Shown here: positions 33,708-41,701 of the stretch, one piece after another | How positions within the stretch are numbered: the stretch's first letter is position 1 | Layout: the number at the start of each line of letters is the position of its first letter | NCBI GenBank assembly: GCA_017549365.1 | Contig: JAFYUZ010000116.1 | Location: 1-57,970, forward strand | Length of the DNA: 57,970 bases | Source: Clostridia bacterium | GTDB taxonomy: Bacteria > Bacillota > Clostridia > Oscillospirales > CAG-382 | Direction of reading: 5' to 3' | Notes under the pieces: generated by a model | What the model saw: the letters and a program-made list of their open reading frames with translations, nothing else | Told to the model about the DNA's origin: nothing | The model's database searches: none | Made by a program: the position numbers and the translations under genes

Positions 33708-34089
33708 TTTTCCGGATCTCCTTTCTGAAACTGTGTTTTTTAAGAGAAAAATTAGTCTTTTTTTGTTCTGTTTCTGCGTTTTTTTGAGCTTTTGCGACAG
33801 TTTTTTAACGATCTTTTCTGAACGCAGATGTAGTTATTATATCATATATTATCGAAAAATGCAACCCCCTGTATTTTCAAGCGCTTTGTCGGGGGTTTTT
33901 GCAACCCGAAAATGGGGGCAAAAAGTCAAAATTTGCATGCTCGGAAAAAGTTGAAAGAGTGGGGCAGGCGGCTTTGAGTCGGTGCGACAAATTGCCCTTT
34001 ACAATTCAAAAAAATCAAAAATACAGTTGCAAACGTCTTCAAAAAGTGGTAGAATAATATTATAGACATTTTTACGGGAGGTAACGGAC
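33708..34089. promoter_or_regulatory. Divergent promoter region between the spoIID operon and the WG-repeat gene
   Basis: The gap has no gene. On the minus strand TTGCAT (33864-33859) and TATAAT (33841-33836) are 17 bases apart and leave a leader of about 120 nt before the membrane-protein gene. On the plus strand TTGCAA (34027-34032) and TAGAAT (34050-34055), also 17 apart, serve the WG-repeat gene. Between them lies an imperfect GC-rich inverted repeat (AACCCCC...GGGGGTT, about 33863-33897). No known regulator site is recognised. Confidence 0.6.
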
Positions 34090-35403
34090 ATGAGACGTTT
34101 TTTCATTCGGATATTTTTGATTTTGTGCCTTGCGGCAATATCCGTTTATCTCTTTAACTATTCTCTTTGCGCGATCTCGAAAAACAATAAGGAAATCGGA
34201 AACGAAAACGAAGATCCCCTCCCCTCGGTTCCCGACGCGCCCTTGCCCGATGAAGAAACAAAAGAGGACACAAAGCCATTTTTTATGGATGAATATCTTT
34301 CTTCCTTTAATAAAAGCACGACCGACGACGGATATATCGTAACCGACGCGGTGTTTGACGAAAACTGTATTCTTGCCCTTTGCGATATACCCGAAGGCTC
34401 ATTTATTCCGCAAAACGCCAAATACGAGGTTGACGGCGGAGCATACTTTACCATGTGGCCGAGAATGGGATACATCGTCCTTGCCGACGGCACACAGAAA
34501 AAACTGCTTTATCCCAACGGCTCACCCGTGCCCGTCCCCGAGGGGCACGATCTTTCGGCGGCAGGTGCGCGCGACAAAAACGGCACCCCCGTTTTCCGCG
34601 ATTGGTCGGCGGGCGGAGCGTACGTTATCCTTTTGCCCGACGGCAGTGTTGCGCCTTCCGATTACGATCCCGTACGCGATTCGCGCGGGCTTAATTTTGA
34701 CTATCCCTCGTACTACGGTGTCACCGACAACGAGGCGTGTCAGCGCGTATATACCCAAAAAAGCTTTGGATACACCATCGACGGCGAGGACGCCCGCGAC
34801 GTCATAACAAATTACCGCAAGGCTTTCAACTATTCCGAAGGCTACGGTGTTGCCGTGGATGCGCAGGACAGACTGTATTTCTTCAACGAAGAGGGCAGAC
34901 TCCGCATCGGCGGTCTTTCGGTTATCATGTTTTACGGTTGCGGCGACGTGCTTGACGAAAGATCTCTCGGCTATTACTATTTTGACGAGGGACTTACGAG
35001 GGTTACCAAAAAAAGCTTCTCGCGCGGAAAGCTGATATCGCAGTATCAGACCTTTATCGACCGCGAGGGCGACGAATTCAAAACCCCTGCCGATTACAGT
35101 GTGTATTCATACAGCAACGGCAGAATACTTCTTGTAAAAGATGGCAAACACGGATACATGACCTCGCGCGGACGCTGGATATGCACCCCCGAATTCACCT
35201 ACGCCCGTCCCTTTTTCGAGGGGCTTGCGGTGGTTGGCGAAAAGGACGGCAAAAAGGGCGTGATCGACCGCGACGGCAACTATGTCATCTCCCCCGTGTT
35301 TGACGAGATAACCGACTGTTCGGGCGGCGTTATCTGCGCCTATTCTTCCGAATGCGGATGGCAGATATTTAACAAAAAAGAGCCTCTGCCCGTGATCGAA
35401 TAG
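34090..35403 (+). CDS. WG-repeat surface protein
   Basis: A 437-residue protein with a signal anchor (FIRIFLILCLAAISVYLFNYSL) and an acidic Pro-rich linker. The rest contains WG-type beta repeats, for example GKHGYMTSRGRWICTPEF, KKGVIDRDGNYVISPVFDEI and ADGTQKKLLYPNG. WG repeats form beta-propeller-like or solenoid surfaces of unknown ligand. GGGAGG lies upstream of the ATG. It sits just before an ECF sigma operon but is separated by that operon's own promoter. Confidence 0.82.
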   Translation: MRRFFIRIFLILCLAAISVYLFNYSLCAISKNNKEIGNENEDPLPSVPDAPLPDEETKEDTKPFFMDEYLSSFNKSTTDDGYIVTDAVFDENCILALCDIPEGSFIPQNAKYEVDGGAYFTMWPRMGYIVLADGTQKKLLYPNGSPVPVPEGHDLSAAGARDKNGTPVFRDWSAGGAYVILLPDGSVAPSDYDPVRDSRGLNFDYPSYYGVTDNEACQRVYTQKSFGYTIDGEDARDVITNYRKAFNYSEGYGVAVDAQDRLYFFNEEGRLRIGGLSVIMFYGCGDVLDERSLGYYYFDEGLTRVTKKSFSRGKLISQYQTFIDREGDEFKTPADYSVYSYSNGRILLVKDGKHGYMTSRGRWICTPEFTYARPFFEGLAVVGEKDGKKGVIDRDGNYVISPVFDEITDCSGGVICAYSSECGWQIFNKKEPLPVIE

Positions 35404-35462
35404 CCCGAAAACGAAACCGAGGCAATCGCCGAAAAAAATCCTGAAAATATTTCAGAAAACGC

Positions 35463-35489
35463 GGAACTTTCCGCAGAATAATACGTCTA
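35463..35489 (+). promoter_or_regulatory. ECF-type promoter of the sigma gene
   Basis: GGAAC (35463-35467), 16 bases, CGTCTA (35484-35489). The same pair with the same spacing precedes the anti-sigma gene (36182-36208), which points to autoregulation by the encoded ECF sigma. Confidence 0.75.
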
Positions 35490-35532
35490 ATATCCCGGTA
35501 AAAAATCGAAAAAGAAAGAAGGTGTAAACAAA

Positions 35533-36156
35533 GTGGCATTTTTCGCATCGAAAAATCATAACGACCCGACCGAAAAAATATCCTCCGACGCGCTTCTTGT
35601 GCAAAAAGCGATCGACGGCGATGGCGAAGCTTTTGGCGAGCTTGTTGAAAAATACGAAAGCTTTGTTTACAGAACCGTCTTTTACGATCTGAAAAGCCAC
35701 GAGGACGCGCAGGATATCTCGCAGGAGGTATTTATAAAGGCGTACAAGGCTCTCTCGTCCTTCCGCGCCGACAGTGAATTTACCACCTGGCTTTATAGGA
35801 TCTGCAAAAACACGGTATATGACTACCTGCGCAAAAACGCCAAGAAAAAACCTCTGCTCTTTTCCGAGCTTTCTTCTCCCGAAGATGGCGACAGAGAATT
35901 TGATGTTGCCGATACCGTCGGCAGTTACGACCCCGAAAAAACCGCCGTTTCAAACGAAACGGCTCGCATCGTGAACGATGCCATCCGCACTCTTTCGGAA
36001 GAACACCGCACCATCATCGTCATGCGTGATATCGAAGGTATGAGCTATGCACAGATTTCCGATGTGACATCCCTTGAGGAGGGCACGGTGAAATCCCGCT
36101 TGTCGCGGGCACGCGCCGCACTGAAAAAGAAGCTGGAGGGAAAGGGTCTGTTTTAA
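35533..36156 (+). CDS. ECF RNA polymerase sigma factor
   Basis: A 207-residue sigma factor with region 2 (LVEKYESFVYRTVFYDLKSH, DAQDISQEVFIKAYKAL, TWLYRICKNTVYDYLRK) and region 4 (LSEEHRTIIVMRDIEGMSYAQI, GTVKSRLSRARAAL). The linker between them is typical. A GTG start at 35533 follows AAGAAGG. It is expressed from an ECF promoter and followed 92 bp later by its anti-sigma gene with a second copy of that promoter. Confidence 0.93.
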   Translation: MAFFASKNHNDPTEKISSDALLVQKAIDGDGEAFGELVEKYESFVYRTVFYDLKSHEDAQDISQEVFIKAYKALSSFRADSEFTTWLYRICKNTVYDYLRKNAKKKPLLFSELSSPEDGDREFDVADTVGSYDPEKTAVSNETARIVNDAIRTLSEEHRTIIVMRDIEGMSYAQISDVTSLEEGTVKSRLSRARAALKKKLEGKGLF

Positions 36157-36181
36157 TTTACAAAATGTTCATAAATTAAGC

Positions 36182-36208
36182 GGAACTTTATTGAAAATGA
36201 ATCGTCTA
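36182..36208 (+). promoter_or_regulatory. ECF-type promoter of the anti-sigma gene
   Basis: GGAAC (36182-36186), 16 bases, CGTCTA (36203-36208), matching the promoter of the sigma gene in both elements and spacing. Confidence 0.75.
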
Positions 36209-36248
36209 CATATACAGAACCACAAACAAGAGAAGGGAGGAACGTGAA

Positions 36249-37436
36249 ATGGAAAACGGGAAAATTTGCGACAGCGTGATCCCGGAAATGCTGGGTGACG
36301 AAGGCGAGCTTTCACCCGAGGCAAAAACCCACATCGAAAACTGCGAAAAATGCAAAGCAGAGCTTGAAAAGATAGAAAAGATGCGATCTTTGCTGGCATC
36401 AAGTGTGCCTGCCGCCCCCGACCTTAAAGATGCGGTTCTTTCAAGGATCGCAAGCGAAAATATCTCCCCCGCCCCCGTCACGTCGTCCCGCAGGCATATC
36501 CCCTTTGGCACAATCGCCGCGGCGGCGGCAGTTTTTGCGGTGGGAATACTCGTTTACAAGGGCGATATTCTTGACAAGGTAAACGACGTCGAAAAAAGCA
36601 GTGATATGATCTATGTTGCAGATCAGGAATGTGTCGAAGAGGAGGCAAGCGAAGAGCTTGATGCTTTTGACAGCGAAAACCAAATAATCGCCGCCACAAA
36701 ATCCGACACCGTTATGTACTCGAAAAACGAAAACAACGATTTGACCGAAAGCGTCAAAGCCGAGGCCGAAACTGAAAACACCGCCCCCGAGGAGCAAAAA
36801 AGTCTGCAATCGGCAAAGCCCGAAAAGGACATGGTGATAACAGAAAAAGACCGCCTTCTTTCTACCGCGCCCCCCACGGCAGACGTGGGAAACGGCATAG
36901 CTTCCTTTGAGGGACGCGACGACTTTTCGGACAAATCAGAGGCCGACGGCACGCAAAGCATAAACGATGCCGCAAACGAAGATGTCCGCGCACCCCTTTC
37001 CGACAAAACGGGCGAAACCACCGCAGGCTTTGACCCGACGATAACCCCCGACCACGGCAGACTTCCCCACCCTGTGGGTAGCGGCGGAGGCGGAGCAGGT
37101 GGAGGCGGAGCAAGTGGAGGCACGGGCGGAAGCGTAGCTCCCGAGAAAGAAGAAATTGCAAGCGAGGACGGCACTCCTTTGACAACAGCATTTGATTTTA
37201 ACGCTTTTCTTGCAAAAATAACAAAGGACAGCGATGCCGCCGAGATATACAAGGTGCTTTCACAGTTTTATCCCGACGCCATATCCTACGAAACCTTTGA
37301 AAATTCCGATCCCGACGAATATCTTGCCTTTGTTATGTCGATTGATGATTTTGAAAGCGAGTACACCGAAAGCGCATTTTTGAGCTTTTGCGGAAAGATC
37401 CTTTTTGTGGGATATAAAAACACCGAAGTGCTGTAA
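36249..37436 (+). CDS. Zinc-type transmembrane anti-sigma factor with long extracytoplasmic sensor
   Basis: A 395-residue protein. The N-terminal anti-sigma domain has the H-x3-C-x2-C motif (H28, C32, C35), then one membrane helix at about 86-103. Outside lies an acidic linker of about 170 residues, a Gly-rich hinge (GSGGGGAGGGGASGG) and a C-terminal domain of about 90 residues (ITKDSDAAEIYKVLSQFYP...). It should hold the upstream ECF sigma until an envelope signal is sensed. A GGAGG site precedes the ATG. The C-terminal domain is not recognised. Confidence 0.88.
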   Translation: MENGKICDSVIPEMLGDEGELSPEAKTHIENCEKCKAELEKIEKMRSLLASSVPAAPDLKDAVLSRIASENISPAPVTSSRRHIPFGTIAAAAAVFAVGILVYKGDILDKVNDVEKSSDMIYVADQECVEEEASEELDAFDSENQIIAATKSDTVMYSKNENNDLTESVKAEAETENTAPEEQKSLQSAKPEKDMVITEKDRLLSTAPPTADVGNGIASFEGRDDFSDKSEADGTQSINDAANEDVRAPLSDKTGETTAGFDPTITPDHGRLPHPVGSGGGGAGGGGASGGTGGSVAPEKEEIASEDGTPLTTAFDFNAFLAKITKDSDAAEIYKVLSQFYPDAISYETFENSDPDEYLAFVMSIDDFESEYTESAFLSFCGKILFVGYKNTEVL

Positions 37437-37460
37437 AAAACAATTGCAACACCCTTAACT

Positions 37461-37636
37461 AAAGTTTTTTGATAAAACTTTTTTACAAAAAAGTTTTCGG
37501 ATTTTTAAGGCGGAGCCTTAAATCGCTCTCCGCAGAGAGCGAAATATCCTTTGCCTTCAAAAAGCGCAGGAAAGAGTGAATTTTCAACCGTTTCACGGTT
37601 GAAAAGAGAGAGAACCCTCGCCGGGGGTTCTCTCTT
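37461..37636 (+). repeat. Complete copy (B) of the five-hairpin repeat; fills the gap before sigG
   Basis: The 338-base gap 37437-37774 is mostly this element. Hairpins in order: H1 AAAACTTTTTT-AC-AAAAAAGTTTT (37474-37497), H2 TTTAAGGC-GGA-GCCTTAAA (about 37504-37521), H3 CGCTCTC-CGCA-GAGAGCG (37524-37541), then a linker with AAAGCGCAGG, H4 TTTTCAACCGT-TTC-ACGGTTGAAAA (37581-37605), H5 GAGAGAACC-CTCGCCGG-GGGTTCTCTC (about 37605-37635). Copies at the end of the window differ in stem bases but keep pairing. The last 138 bases to sigG show only a possible leader. Confidence 0.8.
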
Positions 37637-37774
37637 AATTATTTCAAGAAAAATATTTTGTCGACAGATAGCGGTTGCAGGTTAGTTCCTGCAACCTTTT
37701 TTATTTTCGCTCTGCGCATTTTCTTTCTTTTTTGGGAAATACTTTGTGTATAAGAAAAATCTGCGAGGTATCTT

Positions 37775-38548
37775 ATGCACAATTGCAAAGTGGAAATATG
37801 CGGAGTAAATACGTCAAAGCTTGCCGTTCTTTCGGGCGCCGAAAAAAACGAGCTTTTAAAGCGGACAAAACAAGGGGACGAAAAAGCCCGCGAGGCGCTG
37901 ATAAACGGAAACTTAAAGCTTGTTTTAAGCGTTATCCGCCGTTTTTCGTCCCGTGGGGAAAATCCCGACGATCTTTTTCAGATCGGGTGCATCGGGCTGA
38001 TAAAGGCCATCGACAATTTTGATATGTCGCTGGGGTTGCAGTTCAGCACCTACGCCGTGCCAATGATAATCGGCGAGCTGCGCCGATTTTTGCGCGACAA
38101 CAACGTTATCCGCGTTTCGCGCTCGACGCGCGACCTTGCCTATCGCGCGCTGAATGTAAAAGAAACGCTTATTTCAAAGCTCGGCCGCGAGCCGTCGATA
38201 GAAGAGATCGCAAAAGAGCTTGACACCCCAAAAGAGGATGTGGTGAACGCCCTTGACGCCATTGTGGACCCGATTTCCCTTTACGAACCCGTTTTTTCGG
38301 AAAACGGAGATTCGATATACGTAATGGATCAGATCAGCGACACAAAGAACACCGACGAAAGCTGGCTGCAAAAAATCGCCATTTCCGAGGCGATCCGCTC
38401 GCTTCCCGAGCGCGAGCGCAACATCATAGAGCTTCGCTTTTTTGCGGGGAAAACGCAGATGGAGGTGGCGCAGGAAATACACATCAGCCAGGCGCAGGTA
38501 TCAAGGCTTGAAAAAGGCGCTCTTTTGCAGATAAAAAAGCAGATCTGA
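37775..38548 (+). CDS. sigG: Forespore sigma factor SigG
   Basis: A 257-residue sporulation sigma factor that drives late forespore genes. The N-terminal KVEICGVNTSKLAVLSG is the hallmark of SigG. Region 2 reads NLKLVLSVIRRFSSRGENPDDLFQ..., with STYAVPMIIGELRRFLRDN, and region 4 ends GKTQMEVAQEIHISQAQVSRLEKGA. In Bacillus it follows spoIIGA-sigE; here neither is adjacent, so it stands alone between a repeat element and a glycosidase gene. A GCGAGG site lies upstream of the ATG. Confidence 0.95.
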   Translation: MHNCKVEICGVNTSKLAVLSGAEKNELLKRTKQGDEKAREALINGNLKLVLSVIRRFSSRGENPDDLFQIGCIGLIKAIDNFDMSLGLQFSTYAVPMIIGELRRFLRDNNVIRVSRSTRDLAYRALNVKETLISKLGREPSIEEIAKELDTPKEDVVNALDAIVDPISLYEPVFSENGDSIYVMDQISDTKNTDESWLQKIAISEAIRSLPERERNIIELRFFAGKTQMEVAQEIHISQAQVSRLEKGALLQIKKQI

Positions 38549-38575
38549 CAGTCGCTTTTTGCAAACCTTTGCCGT

Positions 38576-38604
38576 TTGACTTTTTTTGCCGTATGGTATA
38601 TAAT
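38576..38604 (+). promoter_or_regulatory. Promoter of the second GH127 gene
   Basis: TTGACT (38576-38581), 17 bases, TATAAT (38599-38604), ending 31 bases before the ATG; a sigma-A type promoter separate from sigG. Confidence 0.75.
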
Positions 38605-38635
38605 GGTGTCATAAAAAACACCATCGGAGGCAGAT

Positions 38636-40483
38636 ATGAAAGAAAGAATAGTTTTTTCGCCCAACCTTTGCGACACAAAGCTTTTTGGCGAAACGGCAAG
38701 ACGTGCCGAAGTTTTCTTTGAAAACCGCTTTTTCTCGGATTTTGCAAAAAACGAGGTTTTCACAGAGGCTGAGGAGGTTTTTAAAAATCAGGTGGACGAC
38801 GAACAACCGAAATTCGGCATCTGGCAGGGCGAATTTTGGGGAAAACAGATACTCAGCGCCATCGAAGTTTACAGATACAAAAACAGCGAAGAGCTGAAAA
38901 AGCTTATTGAAAATTCCGCAAAAAAGGTGATCTCCTACGCCCGAAAGGACGGATATATCGGCTCTTACCGCGATTCAAAAAACGTGGTGCTTGACAAAAG
39001 CGTTGAGGGCGCCAGCAATTGGAACATCTGGGGCAGAAAATATACCCTTTGGGGACTTGTGGGCACGTATGAAATAACAGGCAACCGCGACATTCTTGAT
39101 GCGGCAGAAAAGCTTGCCTGCCACCTTATCGACGAGCTTCACGCAGAAAATATCGAGATAAGAAACACCGGCACTTTCTCGGGTATGCCAAGCTGTTCTA
39201 TCCTCAAGCCCATGCTTTTGCTTTATCGTCACAGCGGCAACAAAAAAATCCTGGATTTTGCCCTGCACGATATTGCCGACAATTGGGAGCGCGAAGACGG
39301 CGCCATGCCAAACCTTATCAAAAATTCCCTTTCGGGAAAAAAGGTGGCGGATTGGTATCCCGAGCCGGGGCTTTGGGCAAAGGCATACGAGATGATGTCT
39401 TGCTTCGAGGGCATTATGGAGCTTTATCACGTGACGGGGGATGAAAAATATTTTGACGCGGTAAAAATATTTGTGGATAACATCACAGAGCACGAGAAAA
39501 ACGTTTTGGGAAGCGTTGCCTTCAACGATATGTTTGCCGATGCAAAATACGCCATCAACACCCTGAGCGAGCCGTGCGATTCGATACATTACATGCGCCT
39601 TTGCTACGAGCTTTATATTCTGACCGACGATATAAAATATATGCACGCCTTTGAAAGCTGCTATTTCAACGCATTCATGGCAGGACTTTATCACGATTGG
39701 GCGGCACGTGCCGTCAGAAGTGCGGGCAGACATATGTGGACAAACCAGGCAGGCATGAAACACCAGCACTGCTGTCTCAACAACATGGCGCGCGCCATTT
39801 TGCGATATAACGAGCTTGCCGTTGTGCAAAACGAAAAATTTGTGACGGTCAACCTTTTTGACGAATTTTTTGCAAAGCTTGCCTATGACGGCGGCGAATG
39901 TGAAGTTTCGGTTTCGGGCGGATTTTTTGAAAACAAACCTGTGGAAATCAGCGCAAAATTTACGGGAAATTCCAAAAAACTGCGGGTGAGAATCCCCCAC
40001 TGGTGCGAAAACTTTTCCTCTTCGGCAGACGGAAAAATTGTCGGCGGATATTTTGAAACAGATGCCGTCGGAGACGTTGTATTTTCCGTAAGCTTTGATA
40101 TGAAGCCCAAGATTTGCGAATTTGTCGGCACTCCGTGCGATGGCGAATGGCACCTTTTCCGCTGGGCAAGCGATTACGCCAAGGTGTGCACCGTCCCCCA
40201 CGAGCTTTTTATCACCGAAAAGAAATGCACCCTCACCTACGGACCGCTGCTTCTTGCCAAGAGCAAAAAATGCGGCAACACCGAAGCCGAGATATTTGAC
40301 ACCCCCGCCCTTTGCGCAAACACAAAGATCGACCTTTCGCCTGTGAAAAAGGACGGCACATATCTTGCCTTCAAGGCGCGCTTTGACACCGACGGCAAGG
40401 TGTTTGAAACCACCCTGTGCGATTTTGCATCCTGCGCCAACGACAGGCTCGATGACGACAGATATTTCTGCATTTATTTCTGA
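38636..40483 (+). CDS. GH127-family glycosidase-like protein, second paralogue
   Basis: A 615-residue cytoplasmic protein with the alpha/alpha-barrel pattern of the DUF1680/GH127 clan: SNWNIWGRKYTLWGLVGTY, KAYEMMSCFEGIMELYHVTG, and a HQHCCLNNMARAI segment that carries the conserved Cys pair. The ETC motif of the first paralogue appears here as SEPCDSIHYM, so Glu and Cys are kept with a different spacer residue. It lacks the C-terminal trefoil-like tail. Probably acts on arabinose-containing or related plant glycans; specificity unknown. GGAGG precedes the ATG. Confidence 0.8.
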   Translation: MKERIVFSPNLCDTKLFGETARRAEVFFENRFFSDFAKNEVFTEAEEVFKNQVDDEQPKFGIWQGEFWGKQILSAIEVYRYKNSEELKKLIENSAKKVISYARKDGYIGSYRDSKNVVLDKSVEGASNWNIWGRKYTLWGLVGTYEITGNRDILDAAEKLACHLIDELHAENIEIRNTGTFSGMPSCSILKPMLLLYRHSGNKKILDFALHDIADNWEREDGAMPNLIKNSLSGKKVADWYPEPGLWAKAYEMMSCFEGIMELYHVTGDEKYFDAVKIFVDNITEHEKNVLGSVAFNDMFADAKYAINTLSEPCDSIHYMRLCYELYILTDDIKYMHAFESCYFNAFMAGLYHDWAARAVRSAGRHMWTNQAGMKHQHCCLNNMARAILRYNELAVVQNEKFVTVNLFDEFFAKLAYDGGECEVSVSGGFFENKPVEISAKFTGNSKKLRVRIPHWCENFSSSADGKIVGGYFETDAVGDVVFSVSFDMKPKICEFVGTPCDGEWHLFRWASDYAKVCTVPHELFITEKKCTLTYGPLLLAKSKKCGNTEAEIFDTPALCANTKIDLSPVKKDGTYLAFKARFDTDGKVFETTLCDFASCANDRLDDDRYFCIYF

Positions 40484-40492
40484 TTACACAAC

Positions 40493-40525
40493 AAAAACGG
40501 GAGCACCGCGGTGCTCCCGTTTTTT
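40493..40525. terminator. Bidirectional terminator between convergent genes
   Basis: ACGGGAGCACC-GC-GGTGCTCCCGT, flanked by A-run and T-run, between the GH127 gene and the serine hydrolase gene. Confidence 0.88.
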
Positions 40526-40535
40526 ATGCCCGTAC

Positions 40536-41681
40536 TTAATATGTAAGCTCTGTTTTTTGAGATTCAAAAATTTCTCCGTTGTCGTCTTTTCCTTCAAGGT
40601 CGGCTCTTATGTACTCGGGTATTTTGATGCGCATCGACTGGTTTGGTGCCATAAGCACGTGCTGAGCGTAATAAACCGAAAACTCGTGCTTGATATCGCA
40701 GGCAAGAAAAGCCGCCGCCGCGCCGCCCCAGCCAAAATCGGTGGAGGCAGAAGAGTTATCGAGCGGACATCTTATTCCAAGTCCGTAGCCATAGCCCTGC
40801 GACCAAAGGCCGTATTCGGCGTTTTGAGAAGCAAGAAGCTTGTTGGTTGCCATGTATTTCACGGTTTCGCGCGAGATCACGGTGTTGCCGACGCGAAGTG
40901 CCTCGAGAAATTTCATGTAATCATCCACCGTCGTAACACAGCCCGCGCCGCCGCTCTCGTATTCTGTGCCGATGTTGTAGTTGTTTTGTGCACCGACATA
41001 CTCGTATTCGCGCTTGTCGGCGTGATAACGATACTGCGCACAAAGCGAATCAAGAGTTTCCTTGTCGGGCAGGAAGGTGGAATTTGTCATGCCTGCTCTG
41101 TCAAAGACGTTTCTTTTTACGTAATCCCCAAACTTTTCGCCCGAAACGACCTCGACAAATGCCGCGATAACGTCGTGGCAAAGGCTGTAACTGAATCTTT
41201 CGCCGGGTTCAAAGGCAAGAGGATCCTTTGCAAGATATTTCATGGTTTCGCGGGTGGGGCATGCACCGCCCGTTTCTTCCCTTGCCGCCATCAGGTTTTT
41301 CGAGCGCAGATCATATGTAAATCCTGCCGTCATAGTGAAAAGGTTTTCGATGGTTATGGGATTTTTCGCTTCTCTTACGGTGTCGCCCTCGCGAACGTAC
41401 ATTTTTGAAAACTCGGGCATATACGCAGAAAGCTTGTCCTGCAGGGAAAACTTGCCTTTTTCAAAAAGAGTCATAGCCGCAACGCAGGTAATGGGCTTTG
41501 AGCAGGAATAAATGTGATATTTTTCGGTTCCGTCGATCGGCTTTGTTTTTTCGACGTCGGAATATCCGTGCATTCTGCGCATAACGGTCTTGCCGCGGTG
41601 GCGCACCTCGATATCAAACGAGGGGGTGTCCATCTGCGCGAAATAATCAAGCAATTTGTTTAATGATCTGAATTCGTACAT
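40536..41681 (-). CDS. Serine hydrolase of the beta-lactamase/DD-peptidase family (class C fold)
   Basis: A 381-residue protein with the S-x-x-K catalytic motif at S59-C60-S61-K62 (IYSCSKPITC), a tyrosine motif in RFSYSLCHDVIAAF (YSL where class C enzymes have YxN), and a late YGLGIRC and FGWGG segment. There is no signal peptide, so it is probably a cytoplasmic esterase/peptidase rather than an antibiotic-resistance enzyme. AAGGTG lies upstream of the ATG. It is 20 bp downstream of the FAD oxidoreductase gene and likely in the same transcript. Confidence 0.87.
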   Translation of the reverse strand: MYEFRSLNKLLDYFAQMDTPSFDIEVRHRGKTVMRRMHGYSDVEKTKPIDGTEKYHIYSCSKPITCVAAMTLFEKGKFSLQDKLSAYMPEFSKMYVREGDTVREAKNPITIENLFTMTAGFTYDLRSKNLMAAREETGGACPTRETMKYLAKDPLAFEPGERFSYSLCHDVIAAFVEVVSGEKFGDYVKRNVFDRAGMTNSTFLPDKETLDSLCAQYRYHADKREYEYVGAQNNYNIGTEYESGGAGCVTTVDDYMKFLEALRVGNTVISRETVKYMATNKLLASQNAEYGLWSQGYGYGLGIRCPLDNSSASTDFGWGGAAAAFLACDIKHEFSVYYAQHVLMAPNQSMRIKIPEYIRADLEGKDDNGEIFESQKTELTY

Positions 41682-41701
41682 TTTTTGTCACCTTCAATTT
41701 T

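Noticed and set aside
40536..41681. Beta-lactam resistance gene
   Set aside because: The protein has the family fold motifs but no signal peptide and lacks the YxN residue, so an esterase/peptidase-type hydrolase is more likely than an antibiotic-degrading enzyme.
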